From positions 124,001 through 188,000 of the forward strand of contig JAQVDP010000008.1 of NCBI GenBank assembly GCA_028698335.1: DNA of 64,000 nucleotides. The letters run 5' to 3'. The position numbers were made by a program, and so were the translations under genes. The DNA is from Nevskiales bacterium (GTDB taxonomy: Bacteria > Pseudomonadota > Gammaproteobacteria > Nevskiales > Nevskiaceae). Positions 8,300 through 15,545 of this stretch are shown one piece after another. Each line of letters begins with the position of its first letter. Position 1 is the stretch's first letter. The notes beneath the pieces are model-generated. The model had not been told where the DNA came from and made no database searches. It saw only the letters and a list, made by a program, of their open reading frames with translations.

Positions 8300-10678
8300 C
8301 TACAGCGTCTTCAGATACTCGATGACCGCGCGGCGCTCCTGATCGCTCAGCACGGCGGTGAACGCATGTCCCTGGTTGCCCTGGCCGTACATGCGCGTGT
8401 TGTAGATCTTGCGGGTCTCCAGCTGTTCGTCGATGCTCGGCCCGGCGCCGAGATACCACAGGTACGGATTGCTGGAATTGAGAATGTTCAACAGGTCCTG
8501 GAACACCGGATCGGTGTCGTTGGGACTGCAGTCCAGATACGGCGTGGTGCCGTCGTCACCGCAAGCCAGCGTGTCGTACTTCCAGCCGAGCCTGTCGGTG
8601 TCGTAGGCGCGGCCGAAATCGGTATCGAACCCCATCACCAGGCCCAGCTGGTCAACGCGCGTCGGCGTCGACACGCGGCGCCAGATGGTCTGCCGCGCGC
8701 TCGGGTCGAGCACCTCCCAGACATTCGGCACCGAGCCGTTGTGGAAATACGGGGCGGTGGCCCAGACGCCGTACAACGGTGGCGCCAGATAACCCGGCTC
8801 GCGACCCTGGCGGATCTCGGCGCGGTTCTGCGTACTGCAGTCCAGATTCGGATCGTCGTTGAGCGTTTCCGGATAGGCGAAGAAGTTCTCCTTGCCGTAC
8901 TGCTCGGCCGCCTCGCTGTCGCTGTCGACGCGCTTCGGGTCGGTGCCGATCAGGTCGCGTGGCACGATGTAACTGGCGACGCCTTCGAGCGCCGGCGTCT
9001 CCAGATACGCCGGGTCGTTGACGTAGCGCGGCGAGTAGGCGCCGTGACAACTCGCGCAGGAACCGTTGCCGCCCGCCGGCCGCGGCGCGGCCTGATTCAG
9101 GCCGTCGGCCCACAGATCCTTGGAATGGAACAGAATCGCGCCCTGCTCGGCCAGCGCGGTATCGATCGCACCGGGATACGGCGGCGCCTTCAGCGACATC
9201 AGATAGGTGTCCCCGGCGCGCGCGTGCTGCTTGAGCCAGTCGAAGCCGGCCGGCCCCGGGCCCGGCAGGTAGAAGCCCAGATCGGAGCGCAGCGCGTCCA
9301 TCGCCAGGAAGCCGTCCTGGAATTTCACCGGGCGGTGTCCGACGTTCCACCATGCCGGCGTGTCCAGCGAGCCGCCGTTGGGCGTCAGCAGCGCGAAGGC
9401 GATGAAGTTCGGATCCAGCGGGCGGATGTCCTGCGCCAGCAACAGCGTGATGATCTGCAGGGCCAGCGCGTTGTTGGTGCCGCGGGTCTTGCCGACGATG
9501 ATCGGCACCACCGGCGGCAGGCCGGCGTAGCCATGCCCGAGGTCGAGATCCATCTGCCCGAATTCGCTGAGACTGTTGGCGTTGCCGTAGATCGAACCGA
9601 CGCCGTCGACACCGGAGATCTGGCCGCTGTGGCAGACATGGCAGGTCGTCCCGAGCTTTCCGGTCCAGCGCCCGTCCGCCTCTCGCAGCTGCGTCAGGCC
9701 GGTCGGCAGCTGGCCGCTGCCGCCGTTGGTCTGGTTCGGATCCTCGCCCGGCAACGGATACGGATTGCGGTCCGTCCCCAGCCCCATGCCGTAGCGTTCT
9801 GCCACCAGCCGGTCGAAGTTGTCCGGCCGCGCGTCCAGCCCCCAGGTCTGCCACAGCGTGTTGTATTCCTCGGCCGTGAGATTGCCGGTATCGCTGGCGC
9901 TGCCGCCGAAGTACCAGCCGGCACCGATCGCGCCGTTGCCCTCGATCAGCGCGCGGCCCTGCGCCGTCATTGCCCGCAGTTCGCCGCAGGTCCGGGCCGG
10001 TGGCTCCTCGCCGACCGCCGCCGGATCGCGATGGCAGTCCTTCCAGTAGGCGTTGAAGTACACCGCCTTGCCGGCATTGGCGCCGGGCACCACCAGCGCG
10101 CGCGGATCGGTCGGCAGCACGGCGTCGTCGGTCTTGCCGTCGCAGTAGTCGAACCAGGCATGCCCACCGTAGCTGCTGCCGAGCAGGGGCCGATCGTCGA
10201 TGACCGCCCCGCCGTAGCCGGCCAGCACCGCCGCGCAACCGGCGGGGTCGGCGAAGCACTGCAACAGGAGATCCATGGCCTGATAGGCATCGCTGCCCTG
10301 CGGCCACGGCGCGCCACCGGAATGCGGCGTCTCCTGTCCGGAGGCCATCAGCAGAACGCGCGAGGTCGGATTGTTCTCACCCAGGCGCTGCCACGATGCG
10401 CGCAGGTTCTCCAGGTCGGCATCGCGGTCGGCCGACAGCATCATGTCGCGGCCGTTCTCGACGTCGGCAACGCCGCCGGGCACATGACAGCTGCGGCAGA
10501 AATCCAGCCGCGGCTGCACGTTGCCGGCGAAGTGCTCTTCCAGCGAGCGCGCCTGCGCACTGCCTCCGCCGCCCGTGCCGGTCGCGGTACCGCCGCTGTA
10601 GTCGCCCGAGCACGCCGTCAGCAGCAGCGATGTCAGGAACAGACCCGCCACGCCGCGGGCCCGCGTCGATGCATCCAT
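8300..10678 (-). CDS. Triheme RoxA-like cytochrome c lipoprotein, copy 1
   Basis: This 792-residue exported protein has lipobox LLTAC (Cys23), so it should be a membrane-anchored lipoprotein outside the cytoplasm. It carries three c-type heme motifs: CRSCH (61-65), CHVCH (346-350) and CASCH (541-545). The block after the third heme (GAYSPRYV, then APPLYGVWATAPYFHNGSVP) matches the RoxA/RoxB rubber-oxygenase and diheme-peroxidase family. The 195-residue gap between hemes two and three is close to RoxA's (199, from memory). The N-terminal heme is extra. RoxA cleaves polyisoprene oxidatively; the substrate here is unknown. A paralogue lies 40 bases upstream, and TlpA, DUF4266 and DUF3570 genes come earlier on the same strand. 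Confidence 0.75.
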   Translation of the reverse strand: MDASTRARGVAGLFLTSLLLTACSGDYSGGTATGTGGGGSAQARSLEEHFAGNVQPRLDFCRSCHVPGGVADVENGRDMMLSADRDADLENLRASWQRLGENNPTSRVLLMASGQETPHSGGAPWPQGSDAYQAMDLLLQCFADPAGCAAVLAGYGGAVIDDRPLLGSSYGGHAWFDYCDGKTDDAVLPTDPRALVVPGANAGKAVYFNAYWKDCHRDPAAVGEEPPARTCGELRAMTAQGRALIEGNGAIGAGWYFGGSASDTGNLTAEEYNTLWQTWGLDARPDNFDRLVAERYGMGLGTDRNPYPLPGEDPNQTNGGSGQLPTGLTQLREADGRWTGKLGTTCHVCHSGQISGVDGVGSIYGNANSLSEFGQMDLDLGHGYAGLPPVVPIIVGKTRGTNNALALQIITLLLAQDIRPLDPNFIAFALLTPNGGSLDTPAWWNVGHRPVKFQDGFLAMDALRSDLGFYLPGPGPAGFDWLKQHARAGDTYLMSLKAPPYPGAIDTALAEQGAILFHSKDLWADGLNQAAPRPAGGNGSCASCHGAYSPRYVNDPAYLETPALEGVASYIVPRDLIGTDPKRVDSDSEAAEQYGKENFFAYPETLNDDPNLDCSTQNRAEIRQGREPGYLAPPLYGVWATAPYFHNGSVPNVWEVLDPSARQTIWRRVSTPTRVDQLGLVMGFDTDFGRAYDTDRLGWKYDTLACGDDGTTPYLDCSPNDTDPVFQDLLNILNSSNPYLWYLGAGPSIDEQLETRKIYNTRMYGQGNQGHAFTAVLSDQERRAVIEYLKTL

Positions 10679-10718
10679 CTGCTTTGTCCTCCTCAGACCG
10701 CCTGCGACCCCGGGCGCG

Positions 10719-13172
10719 CTACAGCGTCTTCAGATATTCGATGATCGCGCGGCGCTCCTGATCGGTGAGCACGTCACTGAAACGGTGCCCGCCGTTGCCG
10801 TTGCCGAGGATGCGGGTGTCGTAGACCAGACGCTTGTCGATCGAATCCGGCGCCGGATCCGGGATCGTGACCAGTCCGCTGAGGTACAGGGTCTCGTTGA
10901 GGAAGTTCTGCACCAGCTGCACCAGGGATGCGCCCTCGTCGTTGACCGGGTTGCAGTTGTAGAGCGCCGTGCCCGGCATGTCGGTGCAACTCAGCGCGTC
11001 CGACTTCCAGCCCATCGCGTCGTAGTCGTAGGCCGTGTCCATGCGCTGGTCGAAGCCCTTGATGTCGCCTTCGACCTGCAGCTTGCGCTGCCAGATCGGC
11101 ACGCGCTTGGACGAATCGAGCACCGCCTCGACGGTCGGCACCGAACCGTTGTGGAAATACGGCGCGGTGGCCCAGATTCCGTACAGTGGCGGGGCCTGGT
11201 AGCCGATCACGTCCTTCTCCCAGCCGCAGACTCCGAGCGGGCGCAGCTCGACCGGCAGCAGGTCGTCGAGCGCCTCGCTCACCGGATCCTTGTCGTCCGG
11301 ATCGACCCAGCCTTCGACATTGTCGGTATAGCCCCAGTAGGTGGTATCCCAGCGCTCGCGCAGCGTCGGCGTCAGCATGTCCGAGCGGGCGTGATCGGTA
11401 TCGATCACCTCCAGCGGGGAGATGTGCGCGGCGATGCCTTCGAGCACCGGATCCTCCAGGTACGCCGGATCCTCGACGTAGCGCGGCGAATACACGCCAT
11501 GGCAGCTGGCGCAGGAGCCGTTGCCGCCGAGCGGCCGCGGGGCGTCGGCGTTGCCCGGCTCGGCCCACAGATCCTTGGTGTGGAACAGCACCGCGCCCTG
11601 CTCGGCCAGCACGGTATCGATCGGCGCCGGATACTCCGGTGAGTGCAGCGACAGGAAGAAGGCTTCGAGATCCTGGTCGTACTGTTCGATGCGGTCGCGG
11701 TAGAACTTGCCGTCCGCCGACACCAGCTCCTGGAACTCGCCGGGACCGGCGGCCATGATGATGCGCGTGCTGTCGTTGGAGACTCCGGCGTCGAAGAACT
11801 TGCGCGGACGCGAGCCCATGTTCCACCACGGCGGGGTGTCCTGCGTGTGCGCGAGCGGATGCGCGACGTCGACCAGCCCGCTCGGCCCGACCACGGTCTT
11901 CAACGGATCGGGATTCAGCCCCAGCGAATCCAGATCGAGCACGGTGATCAGGAACTCGAACGCGCCGACGGCGTTGTTCTGTCCGCGCTGCTTGATGCCG
12001 ATGTTGAACAGGCTGTTGATGTCCGTCGACGGCAGCAGCGACGAGAACGGCGTGCCGGCGAAGATCGAACCGTCGCGCGCGTTCATCGGCACGTCGAAGT
12101 TGTTGTTGCCGAGGCCGATGTTCTCCATCGTGATCGCCTCGCCATCATTGGTCTTGCCGATCTGTCCGCCGTGGCACTGGAAGCATGCGGCGGTGCCGAT
12201 CTCGCCGGTCCAGTTGCCCTGCTCATCCTTGAGCTGACGCAGTCCCAGCGGCAGCTGCCCCGATCCGCCGTTGGTGGCAACCGGATCCTCGCCCGGCAGC
12301 GGATACGGGTTGTCGAACGGGGCGCGATTCAATCCGTAGCGCAGCGTGTAGAGCTCATCGAAGTTGGCCGGGCGCTCGCTCAACCCCCATTGCTGCCAGG
12401 TGTTGTTGTATTCCTCCGCCGACATCGCCGCGGCCGGCAGCTCGTCGATCAGGAACTCGCGCCCGCGATCCCGCCGCGCGCGGTACTCGCCGCAGGTCTT
12501 CGCCTGCTGCTCGGCTTCCGGCAGGTTGACGTGACAGTTCTCCCAGTAGGCGTTGAAGAACACCGCCTTGCCGGCATTGGCGCCGGGCTGGATCAGCGTC
12601 CGCGGATCCGGCGGCAGCAGGGCCGTATCGGGCTTGTCCTCGCAGTAGCTGGCCCACAGGTGCCCGCCACGTTTGCTGCCCAGCAGCGGCGCCTCGCTGA
12701 CCACGGGACCGTCGCCGACACCATCGAGACATCCGGTCGGGTTCTCGAAACATTTCAGCAGGGTCTGCACGTCGGTATAGGCGTCGCTGCCCTGCGGCCA
12801 CGGCTGACCGCCGCTGTGCGGGGTTTCCGCCCCCGACGCCATCAGCAGGATGCGCGAGGTCGGGTTGTTGCCCCCCAGGGTTTCCCACGAATCGCGCAGA
12901 TTGACCAGATCCTGGCCACTGTTGGTCGACAGCATCATGTCGCGACCGTCCTCGACGTCGGCGACCCCGCCAGGAACGTGACAGGTGCGGCAGAAGTCTA
13001 GGCGCGGCTGCACGCGCTTGGCGAAGAACCCGTCGACCGTGCCGTCACCCCCCGTCACCGGGGGTGTTCCACTGCCGTCGGTCGCGGTGCCCCCGCTGTA
13101 GTCTCCGCTGCAGGCCCCGAGCAGCAGCGCCGTCGCTGCCGCGATCCACTTGCCGTGTTTGACGATCATCAT
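10719..13172 (-). CDS. Triheme RoxA-like cytochrome c lipoprotein, copy 2
   Basis: This 817-residue paralogue of the next gene has lipobox LLGAC (Cys21) followed by the same CSGDYSGGTAT start to the mature protein. Heme motifs are CRTCH (61-65), CFQCH (330-334) and CASCH (554-558). The RoxA-type signature APPLYGIWATAPYFHNGSVP is near residue 670. It is co-directional with DUF3570 upstream (78 bases) and copy 1 downstream (40 bases), so an operon is likely. Both copies end in a shared C terminus, DQERRAxIEYLKTL, showing duplication followed by divergence in the middle (copy 2 has a longer insert around 345-480). Its role may be an extracytoplasmic oxygenase or peroxidase, or an electron carrier. 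Confidence 0.75.
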   Translation of the reverse strand: MMIVKHGKWIAAATALLLGACSGDYSGGTATDGSGTPPVTGGDGTVDGFFAKRVQPRLDFCRTCHVPGGVADVEDGRDMMLSTNSGQDLVNLRDSWETLGGNNPTSRILLMASGAETPHSGGQPWPQGSDAYTDVQTLLKCFENPTGCLDGVGDGPVVSEAPLLGSKRGGHLWASYCEDKPDTALLPPDPRTLIQPGANAGKAVFFNAYWENCHVNLPEAEQQAKTCGEYRARRDRGREFLIDELPAAAMSAEEYNNTWQQWGLSERPANFDELYTLRYGLNRAPFDNPYPLPGEDPVATNGGSGQLPLGLRQLKDEQGNWTGEIGTAACFQCHGGQIGKTNDGEAITMENIGLGNNNFDVPMNARDGSIFAGTPFSSLLPSTDINSLFNIGIKQRGQNNAVGAFEFLITVLDLDSLGLNPDPLKTVVGPSGLVDVAHPLAHTQDTPPWWNMGSRPRKFFDAGVSNDSTRIIMAAGPGEFQELVSADGKFYRDRIEQYDQDLEAFFLSLHSPEYPAPIDTVLAEQGAVLFHTKDLWAEPGNADAPRPLGGNGSCASCHGVYSPRYVEDPAYLEDPVLEGIAAHISPLEVIDTDHARSDMLTPTLRERWDTTYWGYTDNVEGWVDPDDKDPVSEALDDLLPVELRPLGVCGWEKDVIGYQAPPLYGIWATAPYFHNGSVPTVEAVLDSSKRVPIWQRKLQVEGDIKGFDQRMDTAYDYDAMGWKSDALSCTDMPGTALYNCNPVNDEGASLVQLVQNFLNETLYLSGLVTIPDPAPDSIDKRLVYDTRILGNGNGGHRFSDVLTDQERRAIIEYLKTL

Positions 13173-13250
13173 CTCGTTCTCTCCTCCGGCGCGCCGATGT
13201 CCCGGCGCCCGTCACTCGTCCCCGGCCTCGATCGGACCGGGCTTGAACCT

Positions 13251-14423
13251 TCACTCGAACCGGTAGCCGACCCGCAGCTGCAGGCTCGTGTAGTCGACCA
13301 ACCCCGGGTTCTCCACGTCGACCGAACGGATCGCGTAGTCACCCGAGGCCTCGTAGACCTCGATGCCGGCACCGACGGTCCAGTGCCGGGCGATCGAACG
13401 CTTCAGATCCAGACGCGCGGAGACGGCGCCGAACGGCGACAGGCGGTAGTCGCTGGACGCAAATCCGTCGTCGCGGAAATCCGCGTAGTACGGCGCGTAG
13501 AAAAACGCCTGCGACTGGCTGTACCAGCGCACCGACGGACTCAGCAGCCACGCCTCGCCGATGCGTTGCTGCCAGGCCAGCTCCAGCGTGTGCGACTCGA
13601 TCTTCCAGTCGTCGCGGAAGAAGCGGTAGTCCAGATGCAGTGCGGCGGACAGCGCCGGCAGGTAATGCCGCAACCGCCCGCTCAGCGTCCAGATCTGGCG
13701 GCCGTCGGGCCGGCTCTCCGGCACCGTGCCGGCGCTGGCGACGAAGTACGCGCGCTTGTACGGATCGGTCAGATAGCCGTCGTGCCGGGTATAGCCGAAC
13801 ACGCCCTGGACGACGGTCTGCGGCCCGAGAATCCACGACGCGCCGGCATAGCTCGTCCAGGTGTTCTTGTCGGCGCTGCGGATCCGGTCCGGATACTGGG
13901 CACTGCCCCCTTCGGTCGGTTCGATCCGGTCGTCGGAATAGCCGATCCCGGCACTGAGCGTGTACGGCGCCCCCGGCGGCGTGTATTGCGCCTCGAAACC
14001 GACATTGGCCGCCTGATAGTCGTCCTCGTCGGAATAGCCGAGCTTGGCGACCGCGTCGATCACCCCCACCGGTTGCGCGTAGCTCAGCTGCAGATCGACC
14101 CGCTCCTCCTCGATGCTGGCACCGCTCATGACCTGCACCGGCCTGCCGTCGGCACCCGGCTGCACCCACCAGGGGCTGGCACCGCTCATGCTCTCGACGG
14201 TCAGATCCGCCGCGACATTGCCGGCACCCACGACACCGGCGACGCGGAACAGATGCGAATCGATGCTGTAGCGCTCGGACGCACGCCCGCTGGCACTGTC
14301 GGCCGCCGGCAGATCCCCCTCCTCGTAGCGCGAGTAGAGGTAGTCGGTCTCGATATCGGCCGCCTGCGCCATGCCCGGAATCGCGAGCGCGGCGGACGTC
14401 AGCGCCTGCAGCGACGCCGACAT
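13251..14423 (-). CDS. DUF3570 outer-membrane beta-barrel protein
   Basis: This 390-residue protein has a short signal peptide (MSASLQALTSAALAIPGMAQA). It is followed by alternating aromatic beta-strands and ends YTSLQLRVGYRFE, the terminal-aromatic pattern of outer-membrane barrels although the last residue is Glu. The SMSGASPWW segment is characteristic of DUF3570. The ATG at 14423 is chosen because the signal peptide starts there. The frame continues open upstream through three 72-bp repeats to 14840 but offers no better start. DUF3570 typically sits beside DUF4266 lipoproteins and thioredoxin-like proteins, exactly as here. The function is unknown; a porin-like or scaffold role for the neighbouring lipoproteins is inference. 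Confidence 0.75.
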   Translation of the reverse strand: MSASLQALTSAALAIPGMAQAADIETDYLYSRYEEGDLPAADSASGRASERYSIDSHLFRVAGVVGAGNVAADLTVESMSGASPWWVQPGADGRPVQVMSGASIEEERVDLQLSYAQPVGVIDAVAKLGYSDEDDYQAANVGFEAQYTPPGAPYTLSAGIGYSDDRIEPTEGGSAQYPDRIRSADKNTWTSYAGASWILGPQTVVQGVFGYTRHDGYLTDPYKRAYFVASAGTVPESRPDGRQIWTLSGRLRHYLPALSAALHLDYRFFRDDWKIESHTLELAWQQRIGEAWLLSPSVRWYSQSQAFFYAPYYADFRDDGFASSDYRLSPFGAVSARLDLKRSIARHWTVGAGIEVYEASGDYAIRSVDVENPGLVDYTSLQLRVGYRFE

Positions 14424-14430
14424 CCGCGCG

Positions 14431-14634
14431 CGGGGAGCGGCGCCCCTCACGACACCAGGATCCCCATGCTGCGCATGGGGCCCCTCCACCACATGGTTCG
14501 CTCGCGGGGCGGCGCCTCTCACGACGCTAAGATCCCCATGCTGCGCATGGGGCCCCTCCACCACATGGTTCGCTCGCGGGGCGGCGCCCCTCACGACGCT
14601 AAGATCCCCATGCTGCGCATGGGGCCCCTCCACG
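14431..14634. repeat. Three tandem copies of a 72-bp palindrome-containing repeat
   Basis: Near-identical units occur with a strict 72-base period; the GATCCCC element recurs at 14459, 14531 and 14603. Each unit holds the hairpin CCCCATGC-TGC-GCATGGGG followed by GGCCCC, and a GGGGC/GCCCC mini-hairpin. They lie between the DUF4266 stop and the DUF3570 signal peptide. Because 72 is a multiple of three, the DUF3570 frame stays open through them. The unit resembles a REP/BIME-like interspersed element rather than a CRISPR (no unique spacers). Confidence 0.8.
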
Positions 14635-14646
14635 CTGTTCGGGGCT

Positions 14647-14868
14647 TTAATTGCATCCACAACCGCCGCCTCCCAGGGTGGTGCCGCCGCTGGCGGCTTC
14701 CTTGCTGAACTGGACGTGGCGGCGATAGCTCGCGACCAGCGGATCGGGCTCGAACGCCATTTCGGGACGCGCCAGATCGCCGCGCTGCCAGGGCTGCACC
14801 GGCTGGGCACTGCACCCGACCAACAGGCACAACGCCGCACCGGCCATAACGGCCGCCACTCGCTTCAT
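14647..14868 (-). CDS. DUF4266 small lipoprotein
   Basis: This 73-residue protein has signal peptide and lipobox LLVGC (Cys19). It then carries the DUF4266 core QPWQRGDLARPEMAF and a C-terminal GGTTLGGGGCGCN tail with two cysteines, a hallmark of the family. Its ATG overlaps the TlpA stop codon by four bases (ATGA), so translation is coupled. DUF4266 proteins are found with DUF3570 barrels; the glycine/cysteine tail suggests metal or cofactor attachment, but no function is established. It is followed by the 72-bp repeats and then DUF3570. Confidence 0.8.
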   Translation of the reverse strand: MKRVAAVMAGAALCLLVGCSAQPVQPWQRGDLARPEMAFEPDPLVASYRRHVQFSKEAASGGTTLGGGGCGCN

Positions 14869-15392
14869 GAGTCTTCCTCCAGTAGGGACGCGATCGCGCG
14901 TTCGAGTTCGGGGAATGCGTCGGCCTGATAGCCGACCTGTACGTGCCGGACACGGCCGTCCGGGCCGATCAGATACCCCGAGGGCATCGCCGGCAGTGCG
15001 AAACGTTCAGCCCACAGGCCGTCCGGATCGAAGATCACCGGCAGCTCGAGTCCGAGGCGGTCGATGACGCGCCGGGCATCCTGCCGGCGCGTGTCGACAT
15101 TCACGGTGAGCACTTCGAATGGCGTCGCGGACGGCGCTGCCCGCCATCGCGCATGCAGCTGCTGCAGCGCCGGCAGCGCCTGCATGCACGGCGCGCACCA
15201 CGACGCCCAGAAGTCGACGTACAGCACCCGACTCCGACCGTCCTGCAGCCGTTGTATGTGTCCGCTTTGGTCCTGCGCCGCCAGATCCGGAACGGTGTCG
15301 CCGACGTCCAGCGCCAGCGCCGTTACCGGCAACAGCAACGCGCCAAGCCACGCACCCCTCGAGCGCACTTGTTGCCACCCCCGCCATCGCAC
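14865..15392 (-). CDS. TlpA/ResA-like thioredoxin-fold exported protein
   Basis: This 175-residue thiol-disulfide protein has an N-terminal signal/anchor segment (about residues 10-28, GAWLGALLLPVTALAL). The redox motif is WCAPC (Cys66, Cys69) and a cis-Pro region follows (ALPAMPSGYLIG). Such proteins reduce apocytochrome cysteines or other exported thiols. As first gene of the set leading to DUF4266, DUF3570 and two multiheme lipoproteins, it could keep the DUF4266 tail cysteines or heme-binding cysteines reduced. The promoter should lie in the 153 bases between it and the acetoacetyl-CoA synthetase stop codon. Confidence 0.82.
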   Translation of the reverse strand: MRWRGWQQVRSRGAWLGALLLPVTALALDVGDTVPDLAAQDQSGHIQRLQDGRSRVLYVDFWASWCAPCMQALPALQQLHARWRAAPSATPFEVLTVNVDTRRQDARRVIDRLGLELPVIFDPDGLWAERFALPAMPSGYLIGPDGRVRHVQVGYQADAFPELERAIASLLEEDS

Positions 15393-15545
15393 GTTTGTTC
15401 GCCCGCGTCACGGAGCCGGGCCCCGTGCATCAGGTCATCTGTTTGATGGCGACCATAGTGCGCCCTCGGCGGCGGCGATGTCATGCTTCCGCCGGCCACC
15501 GAGTTGATCGATCAGGCCACGGCCCGCGGCCCCGATCCGCTCCCG

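Noticed and set aside
8366-10744. A 792-codon open frame on the plus strand opposite the first RoxA-like gene
   Set aside because: GC-rich shadow of the real minus-strand gene: low-complexity Arg/Ala/Val/Gln sequence with no motifs, whereas the minus strand has heme sites and a lipobox.
14431-14634. 72-bp repeats as a CRISPR array
   Set aside because: The units are contiguous and near-identical with no unique spacers, and no cas genes are present.
13251-14840. DUF3570 starting upstream, with the repeats as part of the protein
   Set aside because: A normal signal peptide begins at 14423 and the upstream frame overlaps DUF4266; kept only as a possibility in the findings.
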